Below are positions 37,096-45,097 of a stretch of DNA of 64,000 nucleotides, in pieces. Positions within the stretch are counted from its first letter, which is position 1; each line of letters opens with the position of its first letter. Made by a program: the position numbers and the translations under genes. The notes below the pieces were generated by a model that ran no database searches, had not been told where the DNA came from, and saw only the letters and a list, made by a program, of their open reading frames with translations. Source of the stretch: Peribacillus cavernae (GTDB taxonomy: Bacteria > Bacillota > Bacilli > Bacillales > DSM-1321); NCBI RefSeq assembly GCF_003989135.1, contig NZ_RYZZ01000007.1, positions 686,539 through 750,538 of the forward strand, read 5' to 3'.

Positions 37096-38343
37096 TTACT
37101 GATGATGCGCAAAGTGTTCCATGATTTTTGCCCAAATACGTTTTGTTTCAAGGAAGTCACGATAATGCTTTTCAACATTTTTATGGTATTTCTCCAATTC
37201 AGCTAAGACATTAATAAAATCCGGCTGTCCGAAATAAGCGCAGATTTTAGGCAATGTCACCTTAAGCTGTTCGCGCATCTCTTCAATCTTTTCCCCATAA
37301 CGATCCGGCTGTGTGATATAGAGCAGTAATGGCTTATAACGAATCCAACCTATACAGGCATTATAAAAGCGAGTGGTAATCTGTTTGGTATCAGCTTTGA
37401 TGAACTTCAATCGGATTGGGAGAACACCTTCTAAAAGGTGGTTATAGGTAGAAAACCCATCATGGAACGTGTAGCATGGCACGTGCAAAACTTTTCGTTC
37501 GCTTAGGCAGGTACTTAAAAAAGTATCCTCTCCTCTAGCTCCCGGTGGATTGTAAAACGGAAAAATACGGCGAGAATCGGTAAGGTTAATACACAGATTA
37601 GCGCCTGAGATGAATTTGGCATGGTTTGTTTCCTGCACCTCTATAGCATCATCGCTAGTCAATATCTTTGTATCAGCATATGTTACCCCGCCGTTTTTCA
37701 TAACGGTTTTCAAGGTATCCCAGTTAATGATATCATTGCTGATAACCTCTATAAAAGAGCGGAAATCCGCTTCGGTCATAGTGTCGTTAAATTCCATATA
37801 GGGAATAGGCGATATATAGCCACAATGATTTCCATGGGTGATGTCCGCTTGAGTGATATATTTAAGATGGTTTGACAGAACAAACTGGCCTTCCCAAGTT
37901 GCAGTTTTGCGCGTATTGGTCACTGCCATTGGGTATTCGTCGTCGTCCATAAAAACCAGATAATCCATATTGTGCTTTATAGCGTGGTATAGCACAGCGT
38001 TACGCTTGGCTGCATACCCCTTGCCAAAAATCATGCGAGCTTCATCAATATTGATGACGTTTTCTCGAATTAAATAGTCAATTTCTTCTTGTATAGCGAT
38101 GCTTCCAATAAATTTGCTACTATCAATCTGTTCGACTAGTTCTGGGTGCACATTGGTGTAATCCGTTATTTTGGTGTTATGATAATTAAGATCATATGCG
38201 ACAAAAAGATTTAAACTGATCCTTTTGTTTTCTACCAAACCGGATTCATTCCAGTTGTATATGTTGGTTCTCAGCACTCTTTGAAAACTCTTTCTCCCAG
38301 TCGCAAAACCGATTCCAACTTTAATATTTTTGCTCTTCTGCAT
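37096..38343 (-). CDS. Putative GT-A-type glycosyltransferase
   Basis: A 415-aa soluble protein. It begins KVGIGFATGRKSFQRVLRTN like a nucleotide-sugar-binding Rossmann half, has GKGYAAKRNAVLYHAI (about 108) and a metal-binding acidic triad VFMDDDEYP (D133-D135). It later contains NPPGARGEDTFLSTCLSERK, a pattern of catalytic-acid regions in GT-A enzymes. AAAGGAG lies 7 nt before the ATG. It is monocistronic with no sugar-biosynthesis neighbours, so the acceptor is unknown. The family call is by motif only. Confidence 0.7.
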   Translation of the reverse strand: MQKSKNIKVGIGFATGRKSFQRVLRTNIYNWNESGLVENKRISLNLFVAYDLNYHNTKITDYTNVHPELVEQIDSSKFIGSIAIQEEIDYLIRENVINIDEARMIFGKGYAAKRNAVLYHAIKHNMDYLVFMDDDEYPMAVTNTRKTATWEGQFVLSNHLKYITQADITHGNHCGYISPIPYMEFNDTMTEADFRSFIEVISNDIINWDTLKTVMKNGGVTYADTKILTSDDAIEVQETNHAKFISGANLCINLTDSRRIFPFYNPPGARGEDTFLSTCLSERKVLHVPCYTFHDGFSTYNHLLEGVLPIRLKFIKADTKQITTRFYNACIGWIRYKPLLLYITQPDRYGEKIEEMREQLKVTLPKICAYFGQPDFINVLAELEKYHKNVEKHYRDFLETKRIWAKIMEHFAHHQ

Positions 38344-38618
38344 TTAATCACTCCTTTTCAATGCAAAAGTAAAGTATAGCTAGATCATTATTATAACATC
38401 ACTAAACCTGAATTATTCACAGAGCCTCAAATCGTGTGAATTCGCCCTGGGAGTTCCATAAAAAACAATCATGATCCTTCGCTCCCAATCCATGCATGAT
38501 AACGGGAATATATAGACCATAATAGTAGTGACACGAACAGTTTCCATACATGACTCTTTATGGTGGTTCAACCCTGTTTAAAAAACTGTTTGGGTAAAAT
38601 TGGTGTTCAACCCAACTG
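38344..38618. other. Intergenic region upstream of the glycosyltransferase
   Basis: It should hold the leftward promoter of the glycosyltransferase; no confident hexamers or other elements were recognised. Confidence 0.4.
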
Positions 38619-38655
38619 AAAAGAGCCTGGAGTAATTTTTCTTCCGGGCTCTTTA
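38619..38655 (-). terminator. Terminator of the penicillin-binding protein gene
   Basis: AAAGAGCC (38620-38627) and GGCTCTTT (38647-38654) form a stem about 50 nt beyond the stop at 38706, with a T-rich continuation on the minus strand. Confidence 0.7.
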
Positions 38656-38705
38656 ACGGTTTTATTGATTTGCTTACTATCAGTCACCAAAATTTTTCTG
38701 CATCT

Positions 38706-41345
38706 TTACGGATTAGCTGATTCAACTGGTTTGGATTCTTTTTTTACTTTAGGCTCCTTTGGTTTGACTTGCTCCTGTCCGGTTGGAGGAGGCTGTGTCT
38801 TACCAGGATTTTTGGAATCGTTGCTATTGCCATTGTTTCCGGCACCTAAACCATTCTCTCTTGATCCATCATCTGTCGATCCATCGTCGGGTGTTCCATC
38901 ATTCGTTGATCCATCATCGGGTGTCCCGTCATCCGCAGATCCATCGTTCGGTGGTGTTCCACCACCTGCTGAACCATCGTCCGGTTTCACATCATCCGCG
39001 GATCCATCGTCGGGTGTTCCATCATCATCCGCTGAACCATCGTCTGGTTTCTCATCATCCGCTGATCCATCATCTGTTCCATTCTCTGGGTCATTGCTAT
39101 TGCCATTGCCATCTGGACCACTGCCGTTACCATTGCTGTTTTCATTACCGTTTTGGTCGTCATTGTCGCCTTCACCGTTGTTTTCATCTTCCTTATTGGG
39201 CTCTTTTTCTTGTTCAGGCGGTTTTACCTTAGAATCATCGGTTTCTTCATCCTTTTTATCTTCTTCAATAGTTTCTGGAGTCACTGCTGGTTCTGCAACT
39301 GGCTCACTTCTTTTCTTGACTGGCTTATTATTCTTTTTTGCAACCGTAATCGGCTGATGCCCTTTTACATAATATTCACCAGAACTTGCAAAAACGCTGT
39401 CAGGCTGTTTGAAATCCTTAGTTACTACGTCCTGTGAGACATATTCCATTAAATTCTTAAAAAGATATTTAGGTATCTTTTGAGATTCCGTTCCCAAATA
39501 TTCCTTCTTATCCTTTTCAGTGTCATAGCCAGCCCAGACTGCCACGGTATAATTTGTCGTATACCCGGCCATCCAGCTATCCGGGACTCCTTCAGCAGGG
39601 ATATTATACTTAAGACGGTCTTCTTCTTCAAAGTTTGTCGATCCGGTTTTACCTGCTATAGGCAGCCCTGAAACATTTGCAAGGCGTCCGGTACCGTAGC
39701 TTTCGTTAAGGACGCTCTTTAGCATATCCGAAATGATGAATGCAGTTGAGTCCTTCATAACCGCTTTCGGTTGCACCTGATTTTTAACAGTCGTCTTATC
39801 TCTCAGCACAATTTTTTTGACTGTATGAGGTTTTATATATTTACCGCCATTTCCAAACGCACTGTATGCACCGGCAAGCTGCAAGGAAGAAATTCCGTTT
39901 GTTATACCACCGATTGCATAAGCTTCGTGGATTTCTTCTGGAAGAGGGATGCCTAAATTGCTTGCAAAATCCCTTGCTCTATCAAGCCCGACTGCCTGAA
40001 TCGTCTTTACTGCGGGAATATTCAATGAACGTCCCAGCGCCTCCCTGATTGACATCGAACCATAATAACGATTAGACGCATTTTTTAGTGGAGTCCCGTT
40101 GGTGTATTCATATTCCTCATCTGTTATTTGCTGAGAAGACGACCAATTGAGGTATTCAACCGCAGGGCCGTAATCAAGAATTGGTTTAATGGTCGAACCC
40201 GGCTGTCGTTTTGAATCCACCGCGTAATTGAAGCCACGTGAAACCTTCGTATTCCTGCCGCCGCCGATAGCCCGGATTTCACCTGTTTTCGTATCCAGCA
40301 AGGTAATGCCAGCTTGAAGTTTTTCACTTGGATATTTAATAACCTCTTCTGTATTCAACATTTTATAGACATATTCCTGGGCATCACGGTCAAGTGTCGT
40401 GTGAATTTCCAACCCATCGGTATACACATTATAATCACCCATGCTTTCCACTTCTTCGATCACTTGATCGATGAAAGCATCATACGTACTCATATCCTTT
40501 TTTGTTTCTTTCTTCACAAGCCCTTCGGCAATGGATACATTTTGTGACTTTTCCATTTCTGCTTTACTGATAAAACCATGTCTGTTCATAAGATAGAGAA
40601 CAACATCACGCCGCTCCTTGGCACGATCCGGATGTTCATACGGATTATACCGGTTAGGGCTTTGCGGCAAGCCGACTAGCATTGCGATCTCATTCATCTT
40701 TAAATCTTTTAATTCTTTTCCGTAATAGACCTTTGATGCCGTAGCAATCCCGTTTGCCCGTTCGGAAAAGAAAATTTTGTTCACGTACATTTCAAAGATT
40801 TCTTGTTTTGTATATTTCTGTTCAAGCTGAAAAGCCAACCACATTTCTTGTACTTTCCGTTTCACTGTTTTATCTGCGGTCAGATAAGACCGCTTTACAA
40901 CCTGTTGTGTTAGCGTACTGGCACCCTGTGAACCAAAACCGTCAGTAAAATTGGCCAATACTGCTTTTCCCAGGCGAAGTGCGTCTATCCCGTGATGTTC
41001 ATAAAAACGGACGTCCTCTGTTGCCAACACAGCATTTTCCACCTTTTTAGGTATGTCTTCGTAGGCGACAAAGTCACGCCGCTCCAGTTCGACTCTCGTT
41101 AAAAGCTCACCATCGCCATATAAGATCTTTGAGGAAACCGGATCTTTTAACAGCTTTTCATCAAGCTTAGGAGCATCGCTGATAAAGTAGGCAAACGTGG
41201 CTCCGCCAGCAATAATGCCGATAATTCCAATTGTAACGAGGACAAGAAAAATACGTTTAAAAAGACCGCCTTTTTTGGGTTTTCCTTTCTTCTGAGCCTC
41301 GTTTTGCTTTCGGCGTTCTTGTCTCGTGGTATAGTTTTCCGCCAT
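38706..41345 (-). CDS. Class A penicillin-binding protein
   Basis: A bifunctional peptidoglycan glycosyltransferase/transpeptidase of 879 aa. A basic cytoplasmic tail is followed by a membrane helix (about residues 32-54). The GT51 domain has ATEDVRFYEHHGID (Glu110), GASTLTQQVVK and LPQSPNRYNPYEHP. The transpeptidase has SxxK GSTIKP (Ser384), SLN (440-442) and KTGS (566-569). From about 690 the extracytoplasmic C-terminus is a low-complexity tail, very rich in Asp, Gly, Ser and Asn, with DDGSADDGTPD-type repeats, ending in a Lys/Pro-rich segment. It is similar in plan to B. subtilis PonA, but no recU is adjacent. Confidence 0.95.
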   Translation of the reverse strand: MAENYTTRQERRKQNEAQKKGKPKKGGLFKRIFLVLVTIGIIGIIAGGATFAYFISDAPKLDEKLLKDPVSSKILYGDGELLTRVELERRDFVAYEDIPKKVENAVLATEDVRFYEHHGIDALRLGKAVLANFTDGFGSQGASTLTQQVVKRSYLTADKTVKRKVQEMWLAFQLEQKYTKQEIFEMYVNKIFFSERANGIATASKVYYGKELKDLKMNEIAMLVGLPQSPNRYNPYEHPDRAKERRDVVLYLMNRHGFISKAEMEKSQNVSIAEGLVKKETKKDMSTYDAFIDQVIEEVESMGDYNVYTDGLEIHTTLDRDAQEYVYKMLNTEEVIKYPSEKLQAGITLLDTKTGEIRAIGGGRNTKVSRGFNYAVDSKRQPGSTIKPILDYGPAVEYLNWSSSQQITDEEYEYTNGTPLKNASNRYYGSMSIREALGRSLNIPAVKTIQAVGLDRARDFASNLGIPLPEEIHEAYAIGGITNGISSLQLAGAYSAFGNGGKYIKPHTVKKIVLRDKTTVKNQVQPKAVMKDSTAFIISDMLKSVLNESYGTGRLANVSGLPIAGKTGSTNFEEEDRLKYNIPAEGVPDSWMAGYTTNYTVAVWAGYDTEKDKKEYLGTESQKIPKYLFKNLMEYVSQDVVTKDFKQPDSVFASSGEYYVKGHQPITVAKKNNKPVKKRSEPVAEPAVTPETIEEDKKDEETDDSKVKPPEQEKEPNKEDENNGEGDNDDQNGNENSNGNGSGPDGNGNSNDPENGTDDGSADDEKPDDGSADDDGTPDDGSADDVKPDDGSAGGGTPPNDGSADDGTPDDGSTNDGTPDDGSTDDGSRENGLGAGNNGNSNDSKNPGKTQPPPTGQEQVKPKEPKVKKESKPVESANP
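38840..39100 (-). repeat. Short tandem repeats encoding the Asp/Ser/Gly-rich PBP tail
   Basis: Recurrent 24-30-nt units reading GATGATGGATC(A/T)-like on the minus strand encode DDGS-ADDGTP-DDGS repeats. The array also opens false antisense frames, including a 230-codon Pro/Ser-rich one on the plus strand. Confidence 0.8.
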
Positions 41346-41673
41346 GTTAGTGACCTGCCTTTCTTAAACAAAAATCTAAACCTGTAGTTTAGGAAATTCT
41401 TACTCTTGCAGAGGAAAAATCAATGAGCTATTTTAAAAGTTTTTTTTTTACCAGCTTGCTATAGTATATCAAAGGTTTGCTAGGAGTGTCGGTTTGTGAA
41501 AGATAAGTTAATAATATGCTAAAAGTTGAAATCTATGTTGACTGAAGAATTAAGTAACGATGCAAAAAAAGAAGCTGATAAGATAATTCATCATTATTCG
41601 GTAGTTGTAGCGATAATAAAAAGAAGTATAATTCCATTATATAAAACTTTTCCAAGAATTTGGAGCAAAATGT
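41346..41673. other. Intergenic region between the PBP gene and lipoprotein remnant
   Basis: It holds the leftward promoter area of the PBP gene. A 64-codon frame at 41526-41720 lacks a Shine-Dalgarno and is not supported. Confidence 0.4.
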
Positions 41674-41800
41674 ATGAGAAGAGGCAAGGGTTGGCCTTAT
41701 TATATTGTTTTTATTCCTGACAGGGTGTAAAGAGGAGGGAAAAGTGGAGAAAAAAGAAATAGAGAAAATTGCTTCTAATGTTGCAGCAGAGAGTTTCTAA
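41674..41800 (+). pseudogene. Frameshifted small lipoprotein remnant
   Basis: ATGAGAAGAGGCAAG opens a frame that, after removal of one G in the AAGGG run near 41690, reads LIILFLFLTGCKEEGK then VEKKEIEKIASNVAAESF and stops at 41800. LTGC is a lipobox with a preceding hydrophobic core. As it stands the signal and mature parts are in different frames. The parent family is not recognised. Confidence 0.55.
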
Positions 41801-41900
41801 AAGTAAATGAATGCTTTGCTTAAATTGAGCAATAATGCGGAGTAAAAGAAGGGGAATGCTCCCTCTATGTCGAAAAGAGTAAACAAAAGGGGATGGCCCA

Positions 41901-42113
41901 ATGAATAAAGATAGACTGTTAAAAAACCTTCAGACCGCCAGTCGAGGAAATTTATTTTCAATAGAGATTCCTAAATCCACTAAAGAAGATGAAAATACGA
42001 TTGAAGAATTGTTGAAAGAATTAGAAAGAGAAGGAAAAATCAAATTAAGAGAGTGTGTCCAACGAGAATACTCCGTTTTTTTGCACGGAATAATGAAGTA
42101 TTCATCCGAATGA
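41901..42113 (+). CDS. Small protein, 70 aa, unrecognised
   Basis: A charged helical protein starting MNKDRLLKNLQTASRGNLF, with a Lys/Glu-rich middle (ENTIEELLKELEREGKIK). It has no signal or membrane segment. A weak GGGGATGG precedes the ATG, and a clear terminator overlaps its stop, which supports a real transcript. The organisation recalls a small winged-helix-like domain, but this is not certain. Confidence 0.5.
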   Translation: MNKDRLLKNLQTASRGNLFSIEIPKSTKEDENTIEELLKELEREGKIKLRECVQREYSVFLHGIMKYSSE

Positions 42114-42130
42114 TCGGATGCTTTTTATTT
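42103..42130 (+). terminator. Terminator after the 70-aa gene
   Basis: CATCCGA (42103-42109) and TCGGATG (42114-42120), then CTTTTTATTTT. Confidence 0.75.
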
Positions 42131-42322
42131 TGAAGGAAAAGGAATATATTCACGTAGATAGGTTTGGAAGAAAAAGAAAAAGAAACGTACTGGTTATTTT
42201 TACCATAATTGTAAAAGAATGAAGCGGTATTAAATGAGGAAAGTCAACAAATACTTCCATTATTAAGGTTTTCTATATTGTTAAAATTTGAGCACGGAAA
42301 AACGTTATAAGGGAGTAGATCC

Positions 42323-42898
42323 ATGCATTGGTATGAAAAATTAAATCAATATTTTCCGATTGAAGAAATGAAATCAAGAGAGCACATGGAAACCTTACTT
42401 AAAGAGCGTTCAGAAATCTATTATAAAGATGAGAGTCCTGATCATGTGTTAATGTATGTTGAACTAGACAATTTTGTATTTATTGATTATCTGTTTGTTT
42501 CGAAAAAAACCCGTGGCCAGGGACTTGGCCATAAACTATTGGGAAAATTGAAACGAAAAGGAAAACCAATCATTCTTGAGGTTGAACCAATTAACTATGA
42601 TGACAGTGATTCAGAAAAACGGATGCGCTTCTATAAACGTGAAGGGTTTGAACATGCAAAGTCAATCGGGTTTAAGAGAAGATCTCTGGCCACAAAAGAG
42701 ATTAATGAAATGGAAATCCTCTTTTGGGCACCAAATAATGAGTCTGAAGAAATGATTTTTGAAGCGATGAAAAAAACATATGATATGATTCATACATATA
42801 GGGCCCAACACTTTTACGGCGAATCATATCAGCCAGTTGAAGAGGTACTAACCTTTAACCAAGAATCTAAAAATGAGAATTTATCAGACAATCTGTGA
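42323..42898 (+). CDS. GNAT family N-acetyltransferase
   Basis: A 191-aa GNAT-fold protein. The acetyl-CoA-binding part is LDNFVFIDYLFVSKKTRGQG, then GHKLLGKLKRKGKPIILEVE, followed by MRFYKREGFEHAKSIGFKRR. A C-terminal extension of about 60 residues follows. GGGAG precedes the ATG. The substrate is unknown. It lies just upstream of the second csp gene with its own promoter between. Confidence 0.85.
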   Translation: MHWYEKLNQYFPIEEMKSREHMETLLKERSEIYYKDESPDHVLMYVELDNFVFIDYLFVSKKTRGQGLGHKLLGKLKRKGKPIILEVEPINYDDSDSEKRMRFYKREGFEHAKSIGFKRRSLATKEINEMEILFWAPNNESEEMIFEAMKKTYDMIHTYRAQHFYGESYQPVEEVLTFNQESKNENLSDNL

Positions 42899-42948
42899 AT
42901 AGTATCACGTTGGATTTAAATAGTATTTGGTACTTATTTTCTGTTAAT

Positions 42949-43103
42949 TTGCTTTCACTTCCATTTTCTGTTACGATAAAGGAGAATTATTTTTGTTCGG
43001 TGCAAAGGATAGATAGTATAAGTATTCGGCTTTTCGTCTTGATGATCACTTTGGGCAAGGATAGTAACACATTGTGTGTTTAACGCACTAGGAGGCAACA
43101 AAT
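42949..43103 (+). promoter_or_regulatory. Promoter and long cold-shock leader of csp copy 2
   Basis: TTGCTT (42949-42954), 17 bp, TACGAT (42972-42977) mirror the first csp promoter. The leader of about 120 nt repeats the same blocks in the same order: AATTATTTTTGTTCGGT, GCAAGGATAGTAA, ACATTGTGTGTTTA and GGAGGCAACA. The central part differs, so the conserved ends are the likely functional elements. Confidence 0.7.
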
Positions 43104-43304
43104 ATGGAACAAGGTACAGTTAAATGGTTTAATGCAGAAAAAGGTTTCGGATTTATCGAACGTGAAGGTGGAGACGACGTATTCGTTCATTTCTCAGCTA
43201 TCCAAACTGAAGGATTCAAATCATTAGACGAAGGTCAAAAAGTTTCTTTTGACGTTGAGCAAGGTGCTCGCGGAGCTCAAGCTGCAAACGTTCAAAAAGC
43301 GTAA
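43104..43304 (+). CDS. cspD: Cold-shock protein (copy 2)
   Basis: A 66-aa OB-fold RNA chaperone, paralogous to the gene at 32216. The two agree over nearly the whole length; differences cluster in the C-terminal third (for example [20 protein letters not shown]). RNP1 KGFGFIE and RNP2 VFVHFSAIQ are intact. GGAGG precedes the ATG. Duplicate csp genes with matching leaders are likely regulated together. Confidence 0.95.
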   Translation: MEQGTVKWFNAEKGFGFIEREGGDDVFVHFSAIQTEGFKSLDEGQKVSFDVEQGARGAQAANVQKA

Positions 43305-43318
43305 TATATTTTTTTATA

Positions 43319-43353
43319 AAAAACAGGTCCTTTTTAAAAGGTCCTGTTTTTTT
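43319..43353 (+). terminator. Terminator after csp copy 2
   Basis: AACAGG-T-CCTTTT and AAAAGG-T-CCTGTT pair around one T, then TTTTTTT. Confidence 0.8.
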
Positions 43354-43377
43354 GATTTCTAAAAAAGTGCAATAAAA

Positions 43378-43403
43378 AACCTGCTCAGGCGCCTGAGCAG
43401 GTT
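43378..43403 (-). terminator. Perfect 26-bp palindrome, minus-strand terminator-like
   Basis: AACCTGCTCAGGC joins directly to GCCTGAGCAGGTT. The T-run follows on the minus strand only (TTTTTTATTG), so it would stop leftward transcripts, yet no minus-strand gene lies to its right. Confidence 0.55.
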
Positions 43404-43468
43404 AATGGTACAAGTAAAGTAAGACAGATTTAAAAGGTTTAACTAAGTACTGACAGAAGGAGCATTTT

Positions 43469-43966
43469 ATGTTAATTAGAGAGATAAAAATTGAGGATGC
43501 AGAGAATTTTATAAATCTCATTAAGAAAGTAGAAGCTAAATCAAATTTTATGCTTATGGAAGCTGGAGAAAGAAAAACTACTCCTGAACAGCAACGTAAA
43601 CATTTAGAACGTCTTGGACAGCAAAACAATTCAACAATCTTTGTAGCTGAACAAGAAGGAATTTTAATAGGTTATTTGATTGCTATTGGTGGAAGTGTAA
43701 AGAGGACTAAACACTCTGCTTACATTGTTGTTGGAATTTTAGAGCAAAACAGAGGACAGGGGATTGGAACAGCTTTATTTCAACGCGTAGAAGAGTGGGC
43801 GAAAAGTCACCACATTTCACGATTGGAGCTCACAGCGGTTACTAAAAATGAAGCAGGTGTAGCTCTATATAAAAAGTGCGGATTCGAAATAGAAGGCACA
43901 AAAAGAAATTCTCTTATGATAGATGGAACTTTTTATGATGAGTATTATATGTCAAAGGTATTTTGA
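43469..43966 (+). CDS. GNAT family N-acetyltransferase
   Basis: A 165-aa acetyltransferase. Conserved parts are GYLIAIGGSVKRTKHSAYIV, the acetyl-CoA loop EQNRGQGIGTALFQRVEEWA, and RLELTAVTKNEAGVALYKKC followed by GFEIEGTKR. The last two recall PhnO/RimI-like or ribosomal-protein type enzymes. GAAGGAG precedes the ATG. It is a single gene with a terminator 20 nt after the stop; substrate unknown. Confidence 0.9.
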   Translation: MLIREIKIEDAENFINLIKKVEAKSNFMLMEAGERKTTPEQQRKHLERLGQQNNSTIFVAEQEGILIGYLIAIGGSVKRTKHSAYIVVGILEQNRGQGIGTALFQRVEEWAKSHHISRLELTAVTKNEAGVALYKKCGFEIEGTKRNSLMIDGTFYDEYYMSKVF

Positions 43967-43983
43967 CCTTGTAACCCAATTAT

Positions 43984-44014
43984 AGGGGGCTTTAATGGAA
44001 GGTCCCCCGTTTTT
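43984..44014 (+). terminator. Terminator after the acetyltransferase
   Basis: AGGGGG and CCCCC arms with partial inner pairing, followed by GTTTTT. Confidence 0.7.
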
Positions 44015-44095
44015 CAATTTGATCATTCTTTATTCAAGAAAAGGGTGCATTCCTGAAGGAAGGCGTCTGTTTTGTTTTTAGGACATTTAATTGAT

Positions 44096-44245
44096 AAAAG
44101 GTTGTATAATCTCCTCTTTTTTATTATGCAGCCGCCTGGCTTCTTCAGGAGCCAAAAACATTGATTTATCAACGTTGTGTAAAATTCTGCATAAACGGTA
44201 AAAACGGGCAGTTTGAAACCCCTTGGCTCCCATAGGCCACTGAAA
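44096..44245 (-). pseudogene. Unidentified gene fragment
   Basis: The minus strand carries an open frame of about 50 codons ending in TAA at 44095-44097 region, reading GFQTARFYRLCRILHNVDKS then MFLAPEEARRLHNKKEEIIQ. It has protein-like composition but no Shine-Dalgarno or good start, so it looks like the C-terminal remnant of a lost gene. No family was recognised. Confidence 0.3.
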
Positions 44246-44306
44246 AAGTCTTCTTAATGTAAAAAAAAGGTATAATTATCGTATCAAAATCATGTGGGTG
44301 GGTGCG

Positions 44307-44412
44307 ATGATTCAAAAACAGCAATCAATGACATTAAGTCCGTTTATGGATATCTATGATTTAGAGTGTTCCAAAGAATAATCTGTTGCGAAAAAATAAC
44401 GAGCTGGTCGAC
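44307..44412 (+). pseudogene. IS1182-family transposase N-terminal remnant
   Basis: ATG 44307 opens MIQKQQSMTLSPFMDIYDLE, the typical start of IS1182-family transposases. A one-base shift then gives VPKNNLLRKNNELVD, continuing the family sequence. The remaining transposase is gone. It lies about 80 nt before the biotin operator. Confidence 0.75.
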
Positions 44413-44491
44413 ACAGGACAGTCAAGGCCGATAGGAGTTCCACCTAATTTCGTTAACAATATTGACAGAATAGATTAACAATTTTAATATA

Positions 44492-44522
44492 TTGTTAACC
44501 AGTTTTCATTTTTAGTTTACAT
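44492..44522 (+). promoter_or_regulatory. Candidate BirA operator of the biotin operon
   Basis: TTGTTAACC (44492-44500), 13 nt, AGTTTACAT (44514-44522). The left half is a perfect BirA half-site; the right half matches GGTTAACAA at 6 of 9. Spacing equals that of the B. subtilis bioW operator. More TTAACAAT copies lie just upstream (44453-44482). Confidence 0.6.
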
Positions 44523-44734
44523 TTAAAAGGTAATGTGGTTGATAAGTGGGAATTTCAGTAATTAATTGGATTGTTACGAGTGGATTTGTTTCGGTTTCTC
44601 TTTACTTATTACGGCAAATTCGCTAGAAATCAATTATTGGTAGATCGTTATTATTACAGCGATCCCAGGATAATATTTAATTGACGTTATTCCACTAACA
44701 AATTGAAACAATAACAAGGGGGAGGATAGAAGGT

Positions 44735-45097
44735 ATGCAAGAGGGAAAGTATTATAGCGTTAGAATGAGAGCTGCCAAGGATGGATCTCATGAATATGGT
44801 GGAAAGCATATATCTGGTGGAGAACTTACTTTCAACCTATAGCGATATAAACATGCAGTGAATGCCTTATTAGAAACTTAACTCATTCAAGAGGAAAACC
44901 AGATTTTAACCGGCTATGTAGCAAGTAAAAATCTAGGTTATCAACGTATCACTAAGCTAAAAGAATACGGAGATGAACGAGGCTGTCGAATCTTCTTTGT
45001 TGATTGCTCAAAAGATCCGAATTCATATTTACACTATCTAGAAAAGCAGCCAGTCTTCATTCAATGGGGGGAAGAAAATGACACAAGGATTAATTGA
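44735..45097 (+). pseudogene. bioW: 6-carboxyhexanoate-CoA ligase remnant (bioW)
   Basis: BioW activates pimelate, the first committed step of biotin synthesis in Bacillus. Here GGGGGAGG and ATG 44735 open YYSVRMRAAKDGSHEYGGKH with ISGGE, the proper N-terminus, but a TAG interrupts after about 30 codons. After roughly 55 codons the sequence jumps to the C-terminal end TGYVASKNLGYQRITKLKEY with GCRIFFVDCSKD and [19 protein letters not shown]. About 150 central codons are deleted. The tail overlaps the bioA start, so operon structure is kept. Confidence 0.85.

Noticed and set aside
38665..39357. 230-codon Pro/Ser-rich frame on the plus strand opposite the PBP tail
   Set aside because: It is the antisense of the DDGS repeats, without a ribosome site; composition follows from the repeats.
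41526..41720. 64-codon frame upstream of the lipoprotein remnant
   Set aside because: It has no Shine-Dalgarno and overlaps the better-supported lipobox frame.
42895..43083. 62-codon frame before the second csp gene
   Set aside because: It covers the csp promoter and leader and has no ribosome site.
44545..44630. 26-residue hydrophobic frame upstream of bioW
   Set aside because: It resembles a toxin-like peptide in length only; no ribosome site, and it lies in the biotin operon leader.
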